Shown: piece by piece, positions 26,653 to 36,568 of the stretch
Layout of the letters: each line of letters starts with the position of its first letter
How positions within the stretch are numbered: the first letter of the stretch is position 1
NCBI RefSeq assembly: GCF_004303025.1
Contig: NZ_PJQW01000008.1
Coordinates: 62,001-126,000 of the forward strand
Source of the DNA: Flavobacterium sp. J27
GTDB lineage: Bacteria; Bacteroidota; Bacteroidia; Flavobacteriales; Flavobacteriaceae
DNA: 64,000 nt
Reading direction: 5' to 3'
Notes under the pieces: model-generated
Seen by the model: only the letters and a program-made list of their open reading frames with translations
What the model was told of the DNA's origin: nothing
The model's database searches: none
Position numbers and translations under genes: made by a program

Positions 26653-29600
26653 ATGAATAAAAGAATACTACTTTTTTTAGTATCATTTTTTTTATTAGCT
26701 ATATCTTGTAACCAAAAACCAAAAGAAATAGCTGAAAATTCAAAAATAGAAGATGCTAGAAAAAAGCATGAACTTTTTTTGGAGAATAACCCTTTTAAAA
26801 AAGTATTTAATTTATCAAAAGCTGAAAGAAAAGCAGCTGGACTACCACCAAATAAATATTTTGAACAAGAATGGTTGCTTGAAATGAATCCTTACATAGG
26901 AAGACCTACTCCTGAAAATATTTCTCAAATCAGAAAAGATATGGAATACGATAAGTTGCTAGCTGCTACTATGAGAATTCCAGGAGATGGAACGGATAAT
27001 AGTTGGGTAGAAAGAGGACCTAATAATGTAGGAGGAAGAACAAGAGCCCTAATTTTTGACCCAACAGATACCAATACTGCAGATGGTATAACGGTTATAG
27101 CTGGTGGAGTAAGTGGTGGTTTATGGAAAAACACTAACATTGCAAGCGCTGCTTCTAGTTGGACTAAAATGCCCTTACCTGAACATTTGAATGTGCAAAA
27201 TATTACCATAGACCCAAACAATACTAATATTTGGTATGTGGGAACTGGAGAATCGTATGTTTTTGGAGATGTTAACGGAAATGGAGTATGGAAAACTTTA
27301 GATGCAGGTTTATCTTGGTTTCAAGTTTTTGGAGGAGGAACACTTACATCTGTAAATCATCAAATACAAAGATTACAAATTATCACTCCTTCAAATGCTA
27401 CAGTGATAGGAAATTATACAACAGGCTTGGCTGGTTTTGGGAACACACCTATAAGTCCTATTACAGCCCCAATAGCATTGGTAAATGATGGTGTAGCACC
27501 TACTGAAGATGCTTGTTCTGCTTTGCCAGCAAATTCAATGAGTGGTAAAATTGCTTTAATAAGAAGAGGAAGTTGTTCTTTTGAATCTAAAGTAGTAATG
27601 GCTGAAAATGCAGGTGCTGTGGCTGCGATTATTATGAATAATGCTGCTGGTGCGGGCGTTTTTACTATGTCTGGAGATGGCTCAGGAGCAACAATACCTG
27701 CTATTATGGTCTCTAAGGAAGATGGCGATTTATTAATGGCAAACTTAACTAATTTGACAGGAACAATTAATCCACCAATCCAAGGAGAGTTTTCTGGTTT
27801 AGAAGTGCAAGGTGTTCAAGTTGTAAATGATGTTGTTACTCGAAATAATGCTGGAACTACAGAAATTTTTGTTGCGTTAGGTGATGGATATTACGGAGGA
27901 ATAGGGGCGAATACTTATTTTTCTCCAACCACTTTTGGTGTATATAAATCGACTAATGGTGGTGAAACCTGGACAAAAGCTACGTTTCCTTTAACACCTA
28001 ATGGAAATGCAATTTGTCCTAACGATATTGAAATAGGAACCGATGGACGTGTATGGGTCTCTTCAACGAATAGTTGGACTTATGGAGATGGAGGTGGTAG
28101 GGTTTTTCGTTCTACTGATGGAGGTACTACATTTACATTGGTACATACGGTTACAGGAAATGGAGGAGGCGCAAGAGTAGAATTGGAAGCATCAAATACT
28201 AATCCAGATAAGTTTTATATTTTATCTGAATTGTCTCAAGCTAATGCTAGTTCGCCTACAATAGAAGTGAAATTAGAAATGACCACTAACGGTTTTGGTA
28301 CTGTTTCTTCAGTTACTTTACCACCAGCTTCTGGCGAATCGCGTCTTACAACCTATGGGTTTACAGGAGCTCAAGCCTTTTATGATTTAGTATTAGAATC
28401 AGACCCTAGCAATGATGCTGTTATTGTAGCAGGAGGAATTAATTTAGCTAAATCTACTAATAGTGGTTCTTCTTGGACGCAAATCTCCAATTGGAGTAGC
28501 GCTAATTTAGTACACTCAGATCAACATGCAATCGTATTTAATCCAAATAATCCAACAACAGTTTTATTCGGAAATGACGGTGGGATATATTATTGTCCTA
28601 ATTTATCTCTTGCTACTGGCACAACAGCAAATATAACTTCAAGAAATACAGGTTTTAATGTGACACAATTTGTTGGTTTAGCGGTTGCACCTCTAGGACA
28701 ATCAGGTACTTCTGGTGATTTCTTTGTTGCTGGAGCACAAGATAATGGGTCTAATTATTTTGCAGCAGGAACCACTTCAAATACAGGGGCTACAGCAGGA
28801 ATTAATCCTAGTATTGAAGTACAAGGAGGAGACGGTGGTATTCCTTTAGCATCGCAAGATGGTGATAAATATTATATCACAAATTATGTGTACAATCAAA
28901 GTATGAATAGACGCGGTATTGGTGGAGCTTATAGTACTAAAAGTTTAGAGACAACGCAAGCTGGTATGTTTTATCCAGCGATGGCTCTAGATTCTAATCA
29001 GGATATAGTCTACTCTGAATTTTATGATTATGGAACAGGTGCCATTCAAATTAGAAGAATTTCTAACTTTTTAGGAGGAGCACCAGCCTCAAGAACTAGT
29101 TTAACAAATGCATTATTAACCGGAATTCCTACGGCTTTAACAGTTTCGCCTTACACCACAGCTTCTTCTAAACTATTTGTAGGTACTATAAATAGTAAAT
29201 TATTACGCGTAACTAATGCAAATGGAACGCCTACTTGGACAGATATTTCAGGACCAAATTTTATAGGAAGTGTATCAGATATAGAATTTGGAGCTAATGA
29301 AAATCAGATTTTTGTAACATTTCATAATTATGGTGTTACCAATGTTTGGTATACCCCAAATGGAGGAACTAATTGGTTTAATATCGAAGGAAATTTACCT
29401 GACTTACCCGTAAAATGTTTCATTCAAAACCCTTTAGCTTCAAACGAATTAATGATTGGAACTGATTTAGGAGTTTGGTATGCGAATACTTTTGATCCTT
29501 CTGCTACAAATGATCAGGCTTTGGTATGGAGACCATCTTATAATGGTATGAGTAATGTAAAAGTAACAGACATGGATATCCAAAAAGATTTGAATAATCC

Positions 29601-31242
29601 AGGGAAATTTAGTGTTTTTGCAGCGACATATGGTAGAGGTGTTTTTTCAGCTGATTTTTGGTATTGTGGAGCTACTACAACAACTTGGAACGGTTCTAGT
29701 TGGTCTAACGGAGTGCCTAGTCCTAAGACGGCTGTTGTTTTTGCTGGAAATTATAATTCAACGGCTAGTTTAGATGCTTGTTCTGTAGTGATTAATACAG
29801 GAACTAATGTAGTTTTTAATTCAGGTCATACATTACGAGTTGGAGATAATATTACCGTAAATGGAACAGGTACCTTAACTATCGAGAATAATGCGGCCTT
29901 AATTCAATATGCAAAACATGCCGTTAATACGGGCAACATAATTGTAAAAAGAAATTCTGCACCTATGGTTCGATTAGATTATACGGCTTGGTCTTCACCA
30001 GTTCAAGGGCAACAATTATTAGCTTTTTCACCAAATACTTTACCCAATCGCTTTTATGAATATTTATACACAGGAACAACAACACCTACGGCATATCAAA
30101 CAGTAGATCCGACTACTAATTTTATAACAGCTAAAGGATATATTATTCGTGTAGACAATAATTGGAGTGCTTCCACTCCAGCGCCTTATAATGGTGTGTT
30201 TACTGGTGTGCCTAATAATGGAATTTGTACCTATCCTATTGGTAAAGGATTTAATGTAGTGGGCAATCCTTATGCATCTCCTATAAATGCAGACGAATTT
30301 ATTCAAAAAAACGCTAAAGTTAGAGCTTTATATTATTGGACACATACTGCACCAGCAGTAGGAGGTGTTTACCCTGTAAATAATTTTGCTTCCTATACTC
30401 TTTTAGGAGGTGTTGCAGCCGCAGCTGGTGGAGCCACACCAAACAATATTATTCAGGTAGGGCAAGGTTTTTATGTAAGTTCGCTAGATGCTTTTTCTGT
30501 TGAATTTAATAACGAAATGAGAAGAGATGCTATATCTTCTACTCAGTTTTTTAGAGCATCCACCACAACAAATCAAGAGAAACATAGAATTTGGTTAAAT
30601 CTAAATGCATCAAATCATCCTATTAATCAAATTTTAATTGGGTATATGAATGGCGCTACAAATAATGTAGATTCTTCTATAGACGGATTAACATTAGAGG
30701 ACTCTAATTCTAAGCTATATAACTTAATTAATAGTAAAGCCTATGTAATCCAAGGAAGAAGTATGCCTTTTACTGACCAAGATGTAGTGCCTTTAGGTTT
30801 TATGGCTAATGAACCAGATACCTATACCATTGCATTAGAAAATTTTGACGGATTGTTTGATGCACAAGATATTTTCTTAAAGGACAAAATGACTAACGTA
30901 ATTCATGATTTGAAATCAGGAGGTTATCAATTTTCTTCTCAAGCAGGTATTTTTGATAATCGATTTGAAATTGTTTATAAAAACAGTGCATTGAATACTA
31001 CCGATTTTGACACCGAAACGACCATCAATGTATTTACAAATCAAAATGGAATTAACATACAATCCTCCTCTTTCATCAATGAGATAATTGTTTATGATAT
31101 ACTTGGAAAAGTACTATTAAATAGTAAAAATATTAATTCGAGAGCATATACTAATGCATCAATTCTAAGAAGCAATCAAGCTTTAATTGTAAAAGTAATC
31201 GATCAAAATGGTAAAATGGTTACTAAAAAGATCGTTTATTAA
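26653..31242 (+). CDS. Giant surface protein: BNR/sortilin-like propeller with PA domain and T9SS sorting domain
   Basis: The 1529-residue protein starts with a lipoprotein-type signal (LLAISC, Cys19). A propeller-like region follows with Asp-box repeats (FGVYKSTNGGETWTKA, RVFRSTDGGTTFTL, LAKSTNSGSSWTQI). Between blades, residues about 236-379, is a protease-associated (PA) domain (MSGKIALIRRGSCSFESKV, then ATIPAIMVSKEDG). Beyond about residue 1000 come beta-rich adhesion-like segments, and the C-terminus from about 1455 is a T9SS type A sorting domain ending NGKMVTKKIVY. No catalytic site is visible. The combination of lipobox and T9SS domain is unusual. It is a single-gene unit, likely displayed at the surface for binding or as an accessory to a protease. 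Confidence 0.87.
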   Translation: MNKRILLFLVSFFLLAISCNQKPKEIAENSKIEDARKKHELFLENNPFKKVFNLSKAERKAAGLPPNKYFEQEWLLEMNPYIGRPTPENISQIRKDMEYDKLLAATMRIPGDGTDNSWVERGPNNVGGRTRALIFDPTDTNTADGITVIAGGVSGGLWKNTNIASAASSWTKMPLPEHLNVQNITIDPNNTNIWYVGTGESYVFGDVNGNGVWKTLDAGLSWFQVFGGGTLTSVNHQIQRLQIITPSNATVIGNYTTGLAGFGNTPISPITAPIALVNDGVAPTEDACSALPANSMSGKIALIRRGSCSFESKVVMAENAGAVAAIIMNNAAGAGVFTMSGDGSGATIPAIMVSKEDGDLLMANLTNLTGTINPPIQGEFSGLEVQGVQVVNDVVTRNNAGTTEIFVALGDGYYGGIGANTYFSPTTFGVYKSTNGGETWTKATFPLTPNGNAICPNDIEIGTDGRVWVSSTNSWTYGDGGGRVFRSTDGGTTFTLVHTVTGNGGGARVELEASNTNPDKFYILSELSQANASSPTIEVKLEMTTNGFGTVSSVTLPPASGESRLTTYGFTGAQAFYDLVLESDPSNDAVIVAGGINLAKSTNSGSSWTQISNWSSANLVHSDQHAIVFNPNNPTTVLFGNDGGIYYCPNLSLATGTTANITSRNTGFNVTQFVGLAVAPLGQSGTSGDFFVAGAQDNGSNYFAAGTTSNTGATAGINPSIEVQGGDGGIPLASQDGDKYYITNYVYNQSMNRRGIGGAYSTKSLETTQAGMFYPAMALDSNQDIVYSEFYDYGTGAIQIRRISNFLGGAPASRTSLTNALLTGIPTALTVSPYTTASSKLFVGTINSKLLRVTNANGTPTWTDISGPNFIGSVSDIEFGANENQIFVTFHNYGVTNVWYTPNGGTNWFNIEGNLPDLPVKCFIQNPLASNELMIGTDLGVWYANTFDPSATNDQALVWRPSYNGMSNVKVTDMDIQKDLNNPGKFSVFAATYGRGVFSADFWYCGATTTTWNGSSWSNGVPSPKTAVVFAGNYNSTASLDACSVVINTGTNVVFNSGHTLRVGDNITVNGTGTLTIENNAALIQYAKHAVNTGNIIVKRNSAPMVRLDYTAWSSPVQGQQLLAFSPNTLPNRFYEYLYTGTTTPTAYQTVDPTTNFITAKGYIIRVDNNWSASTPAPYNGVFTGVPNNGICTYPIGKGFNVVGNPYASPINADEFIQKNAKVRALYYWTHTAPAVGGVYPVNNFASYTLLGGVAAAAGGATPNNIIQVGQGFYVSSLDAFSVEFNNEMRRDAISSTQFFRASTTTNQEKHRIWLNLNASNHPINQILIGYMNGATNNVDSSIDGLTLEDSNSKLYNLINSKAYVIQGRSMPFTDQDVVPLGFMANEPDTYTIALENFDGLFDAQDIFLKDKMTNVIHDLKSGGYQFSSQAGIFDNRFEIVYKNSALNTTDFDTETTINVFTNQNGINIQSSSFINEIIVYDILGKVLLNSKNINSRAYTNASILRSNQALIVKVIDQNGKMVTKKIVY

Positions 31243-31264
31243 TATCTAATTATTAAATAAGAAG

Positions 31265-31292
31265 AAGGCTATCATAAGAGATAGCCTTTTTA
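31265..31292. terminator. Bidirectional terminator
   Basis: AAGGCTATC and GATAGCCTTTTT pair around a short loop between convergent genes. Confidence 0.75.
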
Positions 31293-31293
31293 T

Positions 31294-32163
31294 TTATAAA
31301 AATAGTTGTTGTCTTACTTTTTCTAAAACATTATTTTTTTTGGGAAGCAGTAAAACGATGAGTAAAGGACCTAATCCATGACATAAACGTACGATTGTTT
31401 CAAAACCATATTGATGCATTGTGTCAAAAGGGAAATCTATTGAAAAATTAGCCACAATTCGAGCAAAGGCAGTTAAAAAGCCCCAAAAAACAGCATAAAT
31501 AGCAGTTATTTTTGTTATTTTTCTAATAAATAAAAGGGGTAAAATAAATAAATCAATTACACCAGCAATCCACAAGAAAGTTCTGGCATGTGCTTCAGAA
31601 AAACCTAAAATGGAAATAGTCATATCTATAAAATTTCCTGGAACAGGATAAAAACCTAAAGCATATAATCCATGACAGAGAAAAGTAATTCCTATCAGCA
31701 CTTTTAAAAAAACGAGTGCTTTTGGTAACGAAAATGAATTAGAATAAATATATAATAACAAGATGGGTAATCCTAATTGCAAACTGTGCTCAAAATACTG
31801 ACCTAATTGAAAAAAAGATTCTTTGGTAAATAGAAACACAACAAAAAACTGCCAAACGGTAATACCAATAATCATTCCTTTATGCCATTTTTTTGAATTT
31901 TGATGGTAAAAAAGTACTAAAATTGAAACAATAAAATAAAGCACTCCAATACTTTTGATAATGAATTGTATGTTCGTGTCTGTGGTAGTATCACTTACAA
32001 AATCTTCCCAATCAATTTGAAACCAATTTAATACAGGACGCATTAAATCTTCATACCATAAAATAGCTCTATAAGGCATATCCCAAAAAAAATGCTGATA
32101 GGCTCGGGCTAGAAAAATGGTAAATACAGATAGTTTAAGAACAAAGATGCTTTTAGAATTCAT
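31294..32163 (-). CDS. Hypothetical integral membrane protein
   Basis: I do not recognise a named family. The 289-residue chain has about seven hydrophobic segments and few conserved polar motifs (LARAYQHFFWDMPYRAILWY near the start; FLCHGLYALGFYPVPGNF in the middle). A loose resemblance to DoxX-like membrane proteins is possible. It is transcribed alone, convergent with the giant surface protein and divergent from the phosphoesterase. Confidence 0.75.
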   Translation of the reverse strand: MNSKSIFVLKLSVFTIFLARAYQHFFWDMPYRAILWYEDLMRPVLNWFQIDWEDFVSDTTTDTNIQFIIKSIGVLYFIVSILVLFYHQNSKKWHKGMIIGITVWQFFVVFLFTKESFFQLGQYFEHSLQLGLPILLLYIYSNSFSLPKALVFLKVLIGITFLCHGLYALGFYPVPGNFIDMTISILGFSEAHARTFLWIAGVIDLFILPLLFIRKITKITAIYAVFWGFLTAFARIVANFSIDFPFDTMHQYGFETIVRLCHGLGPLLIVLLLPKKNNVLEKVRQQLFL

Positions 32164-32332
32164 TATTTTTTTGAAAGCAATGATACACTTTTGATTTTTC
32201 TAAAACATTACTGAAATATGTCTATTTTGTTAAATAAATTTTAAGATTATTATAAAATTATTAAGTTTTTTTCAATATAAGATACTTCTTGATTATCCGC
32301 TTACTTTTACATAGCAAACAAATAGAACAATC

Positions 32333-34672
32333 ATGAAAAAAAGCTACCTTTTATTTTTATTATTGAGTTATCTAACCAGTTTTAGTAACAATGATAAATA
32401 CCGTATTATCTTATCAGATAATCCAAGTACTACTATTACTATAGCTTGGAACCAAATTTCTGGGACTAACCCAATGGTGTATTATGGTACAACCGATTTT
32501 GGAACCAATTGGAATTCCTATCCAAATAACAAAACTGTAGATAGAGCAATAACTTATAGAGGAATGAATAATAATTTCTCTAGAATTTCTGGCTTAACAG
32601 CAAATACAGCCTATTATTTTGTAATTAAAGACAGTCAAGGAACCAGTCAGCGTTTTTGGTTTAAAACCGCACCCAATGATTTAAGTCGTTTGTCTTTTAT
32701 TGCTGGTGGCGATTCTAGAAATAACAGAACACCACGTCAAAAAGCAAATAAATTAGTAGCTAAATTAAAACCACATGCGGTGTTTTTTGGAGGCGATATG
32801 ACAGATAGTGACAATGATACTCAATGGAAAGAATGGTTTGATGATTGGCAGTTAACTATTGCTACAGATGGAAGAATGTTTCCTATTATTCCCGCTAGAG
32901 GAAATCATGAAGGAGCATCTACTATTTATAATCTATTTGATACGCCTACTCCCGATTCGTATTATGCGATCACTTTTGGAGCTAATTTAATACGAATGTA
33001 TTCACTAAATTCTGAAATTTCGGTAACGGGTAACCAAAACACATGGTTAAACAACGATTTACAAAATAATACGAATGTCATTTGGAAAGGAGCGCAATAC
33101 CATAAACCGATGCGTCCTCACAATGCCGCTAAATCTGAAGGAACGAGTGTGTATAACGCTTGGGCGCAAACATTTTATAATAATGAAGTGCGAATGGTAG
33201 TGGATTGCGATTCGCATACTGTAAAATCAACTTGGCCTTTAAAACCATCGACACAACCAGGTAATGACGAAGGTTTTGTAAGAGATGATAATAACGGAAC
33301 CGTTTATCTTGGTGAAGGTTGTTGGGGAGCACCTTTACGAGCTAATGACGACAATAAAAGCTGGACTAGAAATTCAGGTTCGTTTAATCAATTCAAGCTT
33401 ATTTTTGTGGATCAAAATAAAATTGAAGCCAGAACCATTAAAATAGATAATGCAGATACAGTAGGTTCTGTTTCTAATTCAAATCCCTTTACTTTACCCA
33501 CTAATTTAGATGTTTGGAACCCTAGTAATGGCGCTGTAGTTGAAATTTTTAAAAATACCTATCAGGCAGCACCTCAAATTGAGTTAACCAACATTATTGA
33601 CGGACAATGTTATGATGATGGTAATGCGATAGCCGTAAATGTAAATGTCATTGAAGATGGAGGTGGTATTGTAGATGCAAAACTTTATATTGATGGTAAT
33701 TATATTACTTCTGATGCTATAGCTCCGTATGCATTTACGTATAACTTTTCAGCAGGAATACACACTGTTACTGTAGTTGCTACTGATGGAAGTAATCGTA
33801 CAGCTTCTGTGTCACACTATATTTATGTTGAAAATTTCACCAATACAGAAACCTTTTCTATTCTTACGGGTGACGATGATGTAGAAGAAGCACAAGATGG
33901 AAGATTATATACAGATAGTTCCGATTTAGAATTAACGTACGACAGTTATAACGGATTATTGTATCAAAATATTGGATTGCGTTTTACTGATATTCGCATT
34001 CCACAAGGAGCAATCATTAACAGTGCTTACATTCAGTTTACAGTAGACGAAGCGAATAGTGCTACCTGCGAATTAGAAATAGCAGTAGAAAATACAGAAA
34101 ATGCTACCGAATATGTGGAAGCCTTGTCTTATGGCGTTAGCTCAAGAAATTATTATGCAACCACGGTGAGTTGGTCTCCAGTGGCTTGGCCAACAACAAA
34201 TCAAAGTGGTGCTGGACAACGTACCCCTTCATTAGTTAATTTGGTACAATATTGTATTAATAAACCCAACTGGCAAAACGGCAATGCCATCGCTTTTAAA
34301 ATAAAAGGAACAGGAGTAAGTTTGACCAATACATCTGCGAAACGTGTAGCCGATTCTTTTGAAGGAGGTTCAGCCAAAGCGCCTAAACTAGTGGTAAACT
34401 ATTCCTATTCTTGTAATACATTGGCTAAAAAACAATTTGAAAAACAACCTGAAATTACAGTTACCACTTCAAACCAAACTATATCTGTAGCTTATTCAGA
34501 AGAAATTAAAACAGTAACAGGCTATGATATCACAGGAAAAGTAGTATTTCAGAAAGAAAATATCAATCAAACTTCGGTTCAAATTGAAGGAATTCAAAGT
34601 AACAATCAAATCTTATTGATTACAACCGAAACAAAAGAAGGGAAAATCCTTTCTAAGAAGATTATATTTTAA
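32333..34672 (+). CDS. Secreted purple-acid-phosphatase-like metallophosphoesterase with T9SS sorting domain
   Basis: The 779-residue protein has, in order: a signal peptide (1 to about 19), an Fn3-like purple acid phosphatase N-domain (about 20-115), a calcineurin-type phosphoesterase (about 120-370) with metal motifs GGDSR (about 125), GGDMTD (about 153) and GNHE (about 189-192) and later histidines (QYHKPMRPH; DSHTV), an Ig-like domain (about 410-500), a DNRLRE-like beta domain (about 510-700) and a T9SS sorting domain ending GKILSKKIIF. It likely releases phosphate from organic esters outside the cell. It is a single gene followed by a terminator. Confidence 0.88.
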   Translation: MKKSYLLFLLLSYLTSFSNNDKYRIILSDNPSTTITIAWNQISGTNPMVYYGTTDFGTNWNSYPNNKTVDRAITYRGMNNNFSRISGLTANTAYYFVIKDSQGTSQRFWFKTAPNDLSRLSFIAGGDSRNNRTPRQKANKLVAKLKPHAVFFGGDMTDSDNDTQWKEWFDDWQLTIATDGRMFPIIPARGNHEGASTIYNLFDTPTPDSYYAITFGANLIRMYSLNSEISVTGNQNTWLNNDLQNNTNVIWKGAQYHKPMRPHNAAKSEGTSVYNAWAQTFYNNEVRMVVDCDSHTVKSTWPLKPSTQPGNDEGFVRDDNNGTVYLGEGCWGAPLRANDDNKSWTRNSGSFNQFKLIFVDQNKIEARTIKIDNADTVGSVSNSNPFTLPTNLDVWNPSNGAVVEIFKNTYQAAPQIELTNIIDGQCYDDGNAIAVNVNVIEDGGGIVDAKLYIDGNYITSDAIAPYAFTYNFSAGIHTVTVVATDGSNRTASVSHYIYVENFTNTETFSILTGDDDVEEAQDGRLYTDSSDLELTYDSYNGLLYQNIGLRFTDIRIPQGAIINSAYIQFTVDEANSATCELEIAVENTENATEYVEALSYGVSSRNYYATTVSWSPVAWPTTNQSGAGQRTPSLVNLVQYCINKPNWQNGNAIAFKIKGTGVSLTNTSAKRVADSFEGGSAKAPKLVVNYSYSCNTLAKKQFEKQPEITVTTSNQTISVAYSEEIKTVTGYDITGKVVFQKENINQTSVQIEGIQSNNQILLITTETKEGKILSKKIIF

Positions 34673-34696
34673 ATAGTAATTTCTCTTTTTACTTTA

Positions 34697-34731
34697 AAAC
34701 CCGATAAGACGATACTGTTTGTCGGGTTTTA
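34697..34731 (+). terminator. Terminator after the phosphoesterase gene
   Basis: AAAACCCGA and TCGGGTTTT pair across a loop and are followed by T-rich sequence. Confidence 0.75.
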
Positions 34732-34839
34732 TTTTTTAAAGTGAGTATTGAAAAATATAATTTTCATTATAATCCATTTCAAATATTCCTAAAAATGTCC
34801 AATATTCTTCTCTGAAAGATTTTTTTAAACGAATTTCTT

Positions 34840-34975
34840 CTTAGATTTTGAAAATCTAGTCAGAAACGAATGTCGTTCTACTCAGATTTCGAAAATCTAG
34901 CCAGAAAGGAGTGTCGTTCTACTCAGATTTCGAAAATCTAGTCAGAAAGGAGTGTCGTTCTATTCAGATTTTGAG
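34840..34975. repeat. Tandem 41-bp repeat, three full units plus partial, each with hairpin potential
   Basis: Units at 34840-34880, 34881-34921 and 34922-34962 are nearly identical, followed by a partial at 34963-34975 and a degenerate copy to about 35010. Each unit carries AGATTT(C/T)GAAAATCT, an inverted repeat, then AGAAA(G/C)GA(G/A)TGTCGTTCT, a second short dyad (AGAA/TTCT). No spacer lies between units. The 460-bp gap at 34673-35135 otherwise contains only the upstream terminator and the rlmD promoter. Confidence 0.9.
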
Positions 34976-35123
34976 TATTTAAGCCGAAGCAGATGCAATT
35001 CTATTGGGATACCAAAAAAATATTGGCAATAAAAAGACAAATCCTTTAGGGATCATCTATTAGTAAAACCATAAAAAACGATATTTTTTTCTTAAAGTAT
35101 ATCTATAAATGTAAGCAATACTT

Positions 35124-35131
35124 TATTTTTG
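35124..35131 (+). promoter_or_regulatory. -7 box of rlmD, directly before the ATG
   Basis: TATTTTTG fits TAnnTTTG and ends four bases before the start codon at 35136, suggesting a leaderless transcript. Confidence 0.55.
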
Positions 35132-35135
35132 CGCT

Positions 35136-36548
35136 ATGGGAAAAAAGAGAACAGAACGAATCGTATTCGAAAACGTAGCAATCCTTGATGCAGGTGCAAA
35201 AGGTGTATCGGTAGCAAAAGCTCCAGATGGTAAGGTAATTTTTATACCTAATGTAGTTCCAGGTGATGTGGTAGATGTGCAAACCATGAAAAAAAGAAAA
35301 GCTTATTACGAAGGTAAAGCTACTGTTATTCATCAATTTTCTGAAGATAGAGTGGAAGCAGTTTGCCAACATTTTGGAGCTTGTGGAGGCTGCAAATGGC
35401 AAAATATGAACTACGACAAACAATTGTTCTATAAAAATCAGGAAGTATATAACAATCTTAAACGCATTGGTAAAATAGAAATGCCAGAATTTGAACCTAT
35501 TTTAGGTTCTGAAAAACAATTTTTCTATCGCAATAAAATGGAATTTGGTTTTTCTAATTCGCGTTGGATGACCGATGAAGAGGTGAGAAGTGGCGCTACT
35601 TTTGAACATAAAAACGCTTTAGGATTTCATATTCCAAGAATGTGGGATAAAATTTTAGATATTGAAAAATGTCATTTACAGCAAGATCCTTCTAATGCGA
35701 TTCGAAACGAAATTAAAGAATTTGCAGTCGCTCATGGATTAGAATTTTACAATCCTAGAGCACAAGAAGGTTTGTTGCGTACCTTAATGATTCGTACGGC
35801 TTCTACAGGAGAAATTATGGTGCTACTTCAGTTTTTTAAAGAAGACAAAGCACAAAGAGAATTAATATTAAACTTCTTAGCAGATCGTTTTCCAGAAATT
35901 ACCTCTTTATTATATGTAATTAATGGGAAACCTAACGATACCATTTATGATCAAGATATTAAGCTTTACAAAGGAAGAGACTATATTTTAGAAGAGATGG
36001 AAGGGTTGCATTTTAGTATTAATGCCAAATCGTTTTATCAAACGAATTCCGATCAAGCATATGAATTATACAAAATAACTAGAGAATTTGCTGGTTTAAC
36101 AGGTGAAGAATTAGTATATGATTTATATACTGGTACGGGAACGATTGCACAATTTGTCTCTAAAAAAGCGAAAAAAGTAATTGGTGTTGAAGCTGTCCCA
36201 GAAGCGATTGCTGATGCGAAAGAAAATGCAAAACGCAATAATATAACCAATTGTGAGTTTTTTGTAGGAGACATGAAAAATGTATTTAATGACGATTTTA
36301 TAACTACACACGGTCATCCAGACGTTATTATTACAGATCCACCACGAGATGGAATGCACAAAGATGTGGTGGCTCAAATTTTAAAAATTGCCCCACAACG
36401 TGTAGTGTATGTTAGTTGTAATAGTGCTACGCAAGCTAGAGATTTAGCGTTACTCGATGAAATGTACAAAGTTGTGCGGGTAAGACCAGTAGATATGTTT
36501 CCACAAACACATCATGTAGAAAATGTTGTACTTTTGGAAAAAAGATAG
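35136..36548 (+). CDS. rlmD: 23S rRNA (uracil-C5)-methyltransferase RlmD
   Basis: This TrmA/RumA-family enzyme methylates a 23S rRNA uracil. The 470-residue chain has an N-terminal TRAM domain, iron-sulfur cysteines C77, C83 and C86 (VCQHFGACGGCKW) plus a later cysteine in EKCHLQQD, the SAM motif DLYTGTGTIAQF, and the catalytic cysteine in VYVSCNSAT. Whether it targets U1939 or another uracil (RlmCD-like) is not decided by sequence. It precedes the DUF6452/DUF6048 pair by about 20 bases. Confidence 0.92.
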   Translation: MGKKRTERIVFENVAILDAGAKGVSVAKAPDGKVIFIPNVVPGDVVDVQTMKKRKAYYEGKATVIHQFSEDRVEAVCQHFGACGGCKWQNMNYDKQLFYKNQEVYNNLKRIGKIEMPEFEPILGSEKQFFYRNKMEFGFSNSRWMTDEEVRSGATFEHKNALGFHIPRMWDKILDIEKCHLQQDPSNAIRNEIKEFAVAHGLEFYNPRAQEGLLRTLMIRTASTGEIMVLLQFFKEDKAQRELILNFLADRFPEITSLLYVINGKPNDTIYDQDIKLYKGRDYILEEMEGLHFSINAKSFYQTNSDQAYELYKITREFAGLTGEELVYDLYTGTGTIAQFVSKKAKKVIGVEAVPEAIADAKENAKRNNITNCEFFVGDMKNVFNDDFITTHGHPDVIITDPPRDGMHKDVVAQILKIAPQRVVYVSCNSATQARDLALLDEMYKVVRVRPVDMFPQTHHVENVVLLEKR

Positions 36549-36568
36549 AAAAGGACTAAATTGATACG

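Noticed and set aside
34840..34975. 41-bp repeats as a CRISPR array
   Set aside because: Units are contiguous with no spacers, and there are no cas genes; it is a tandem repeat.
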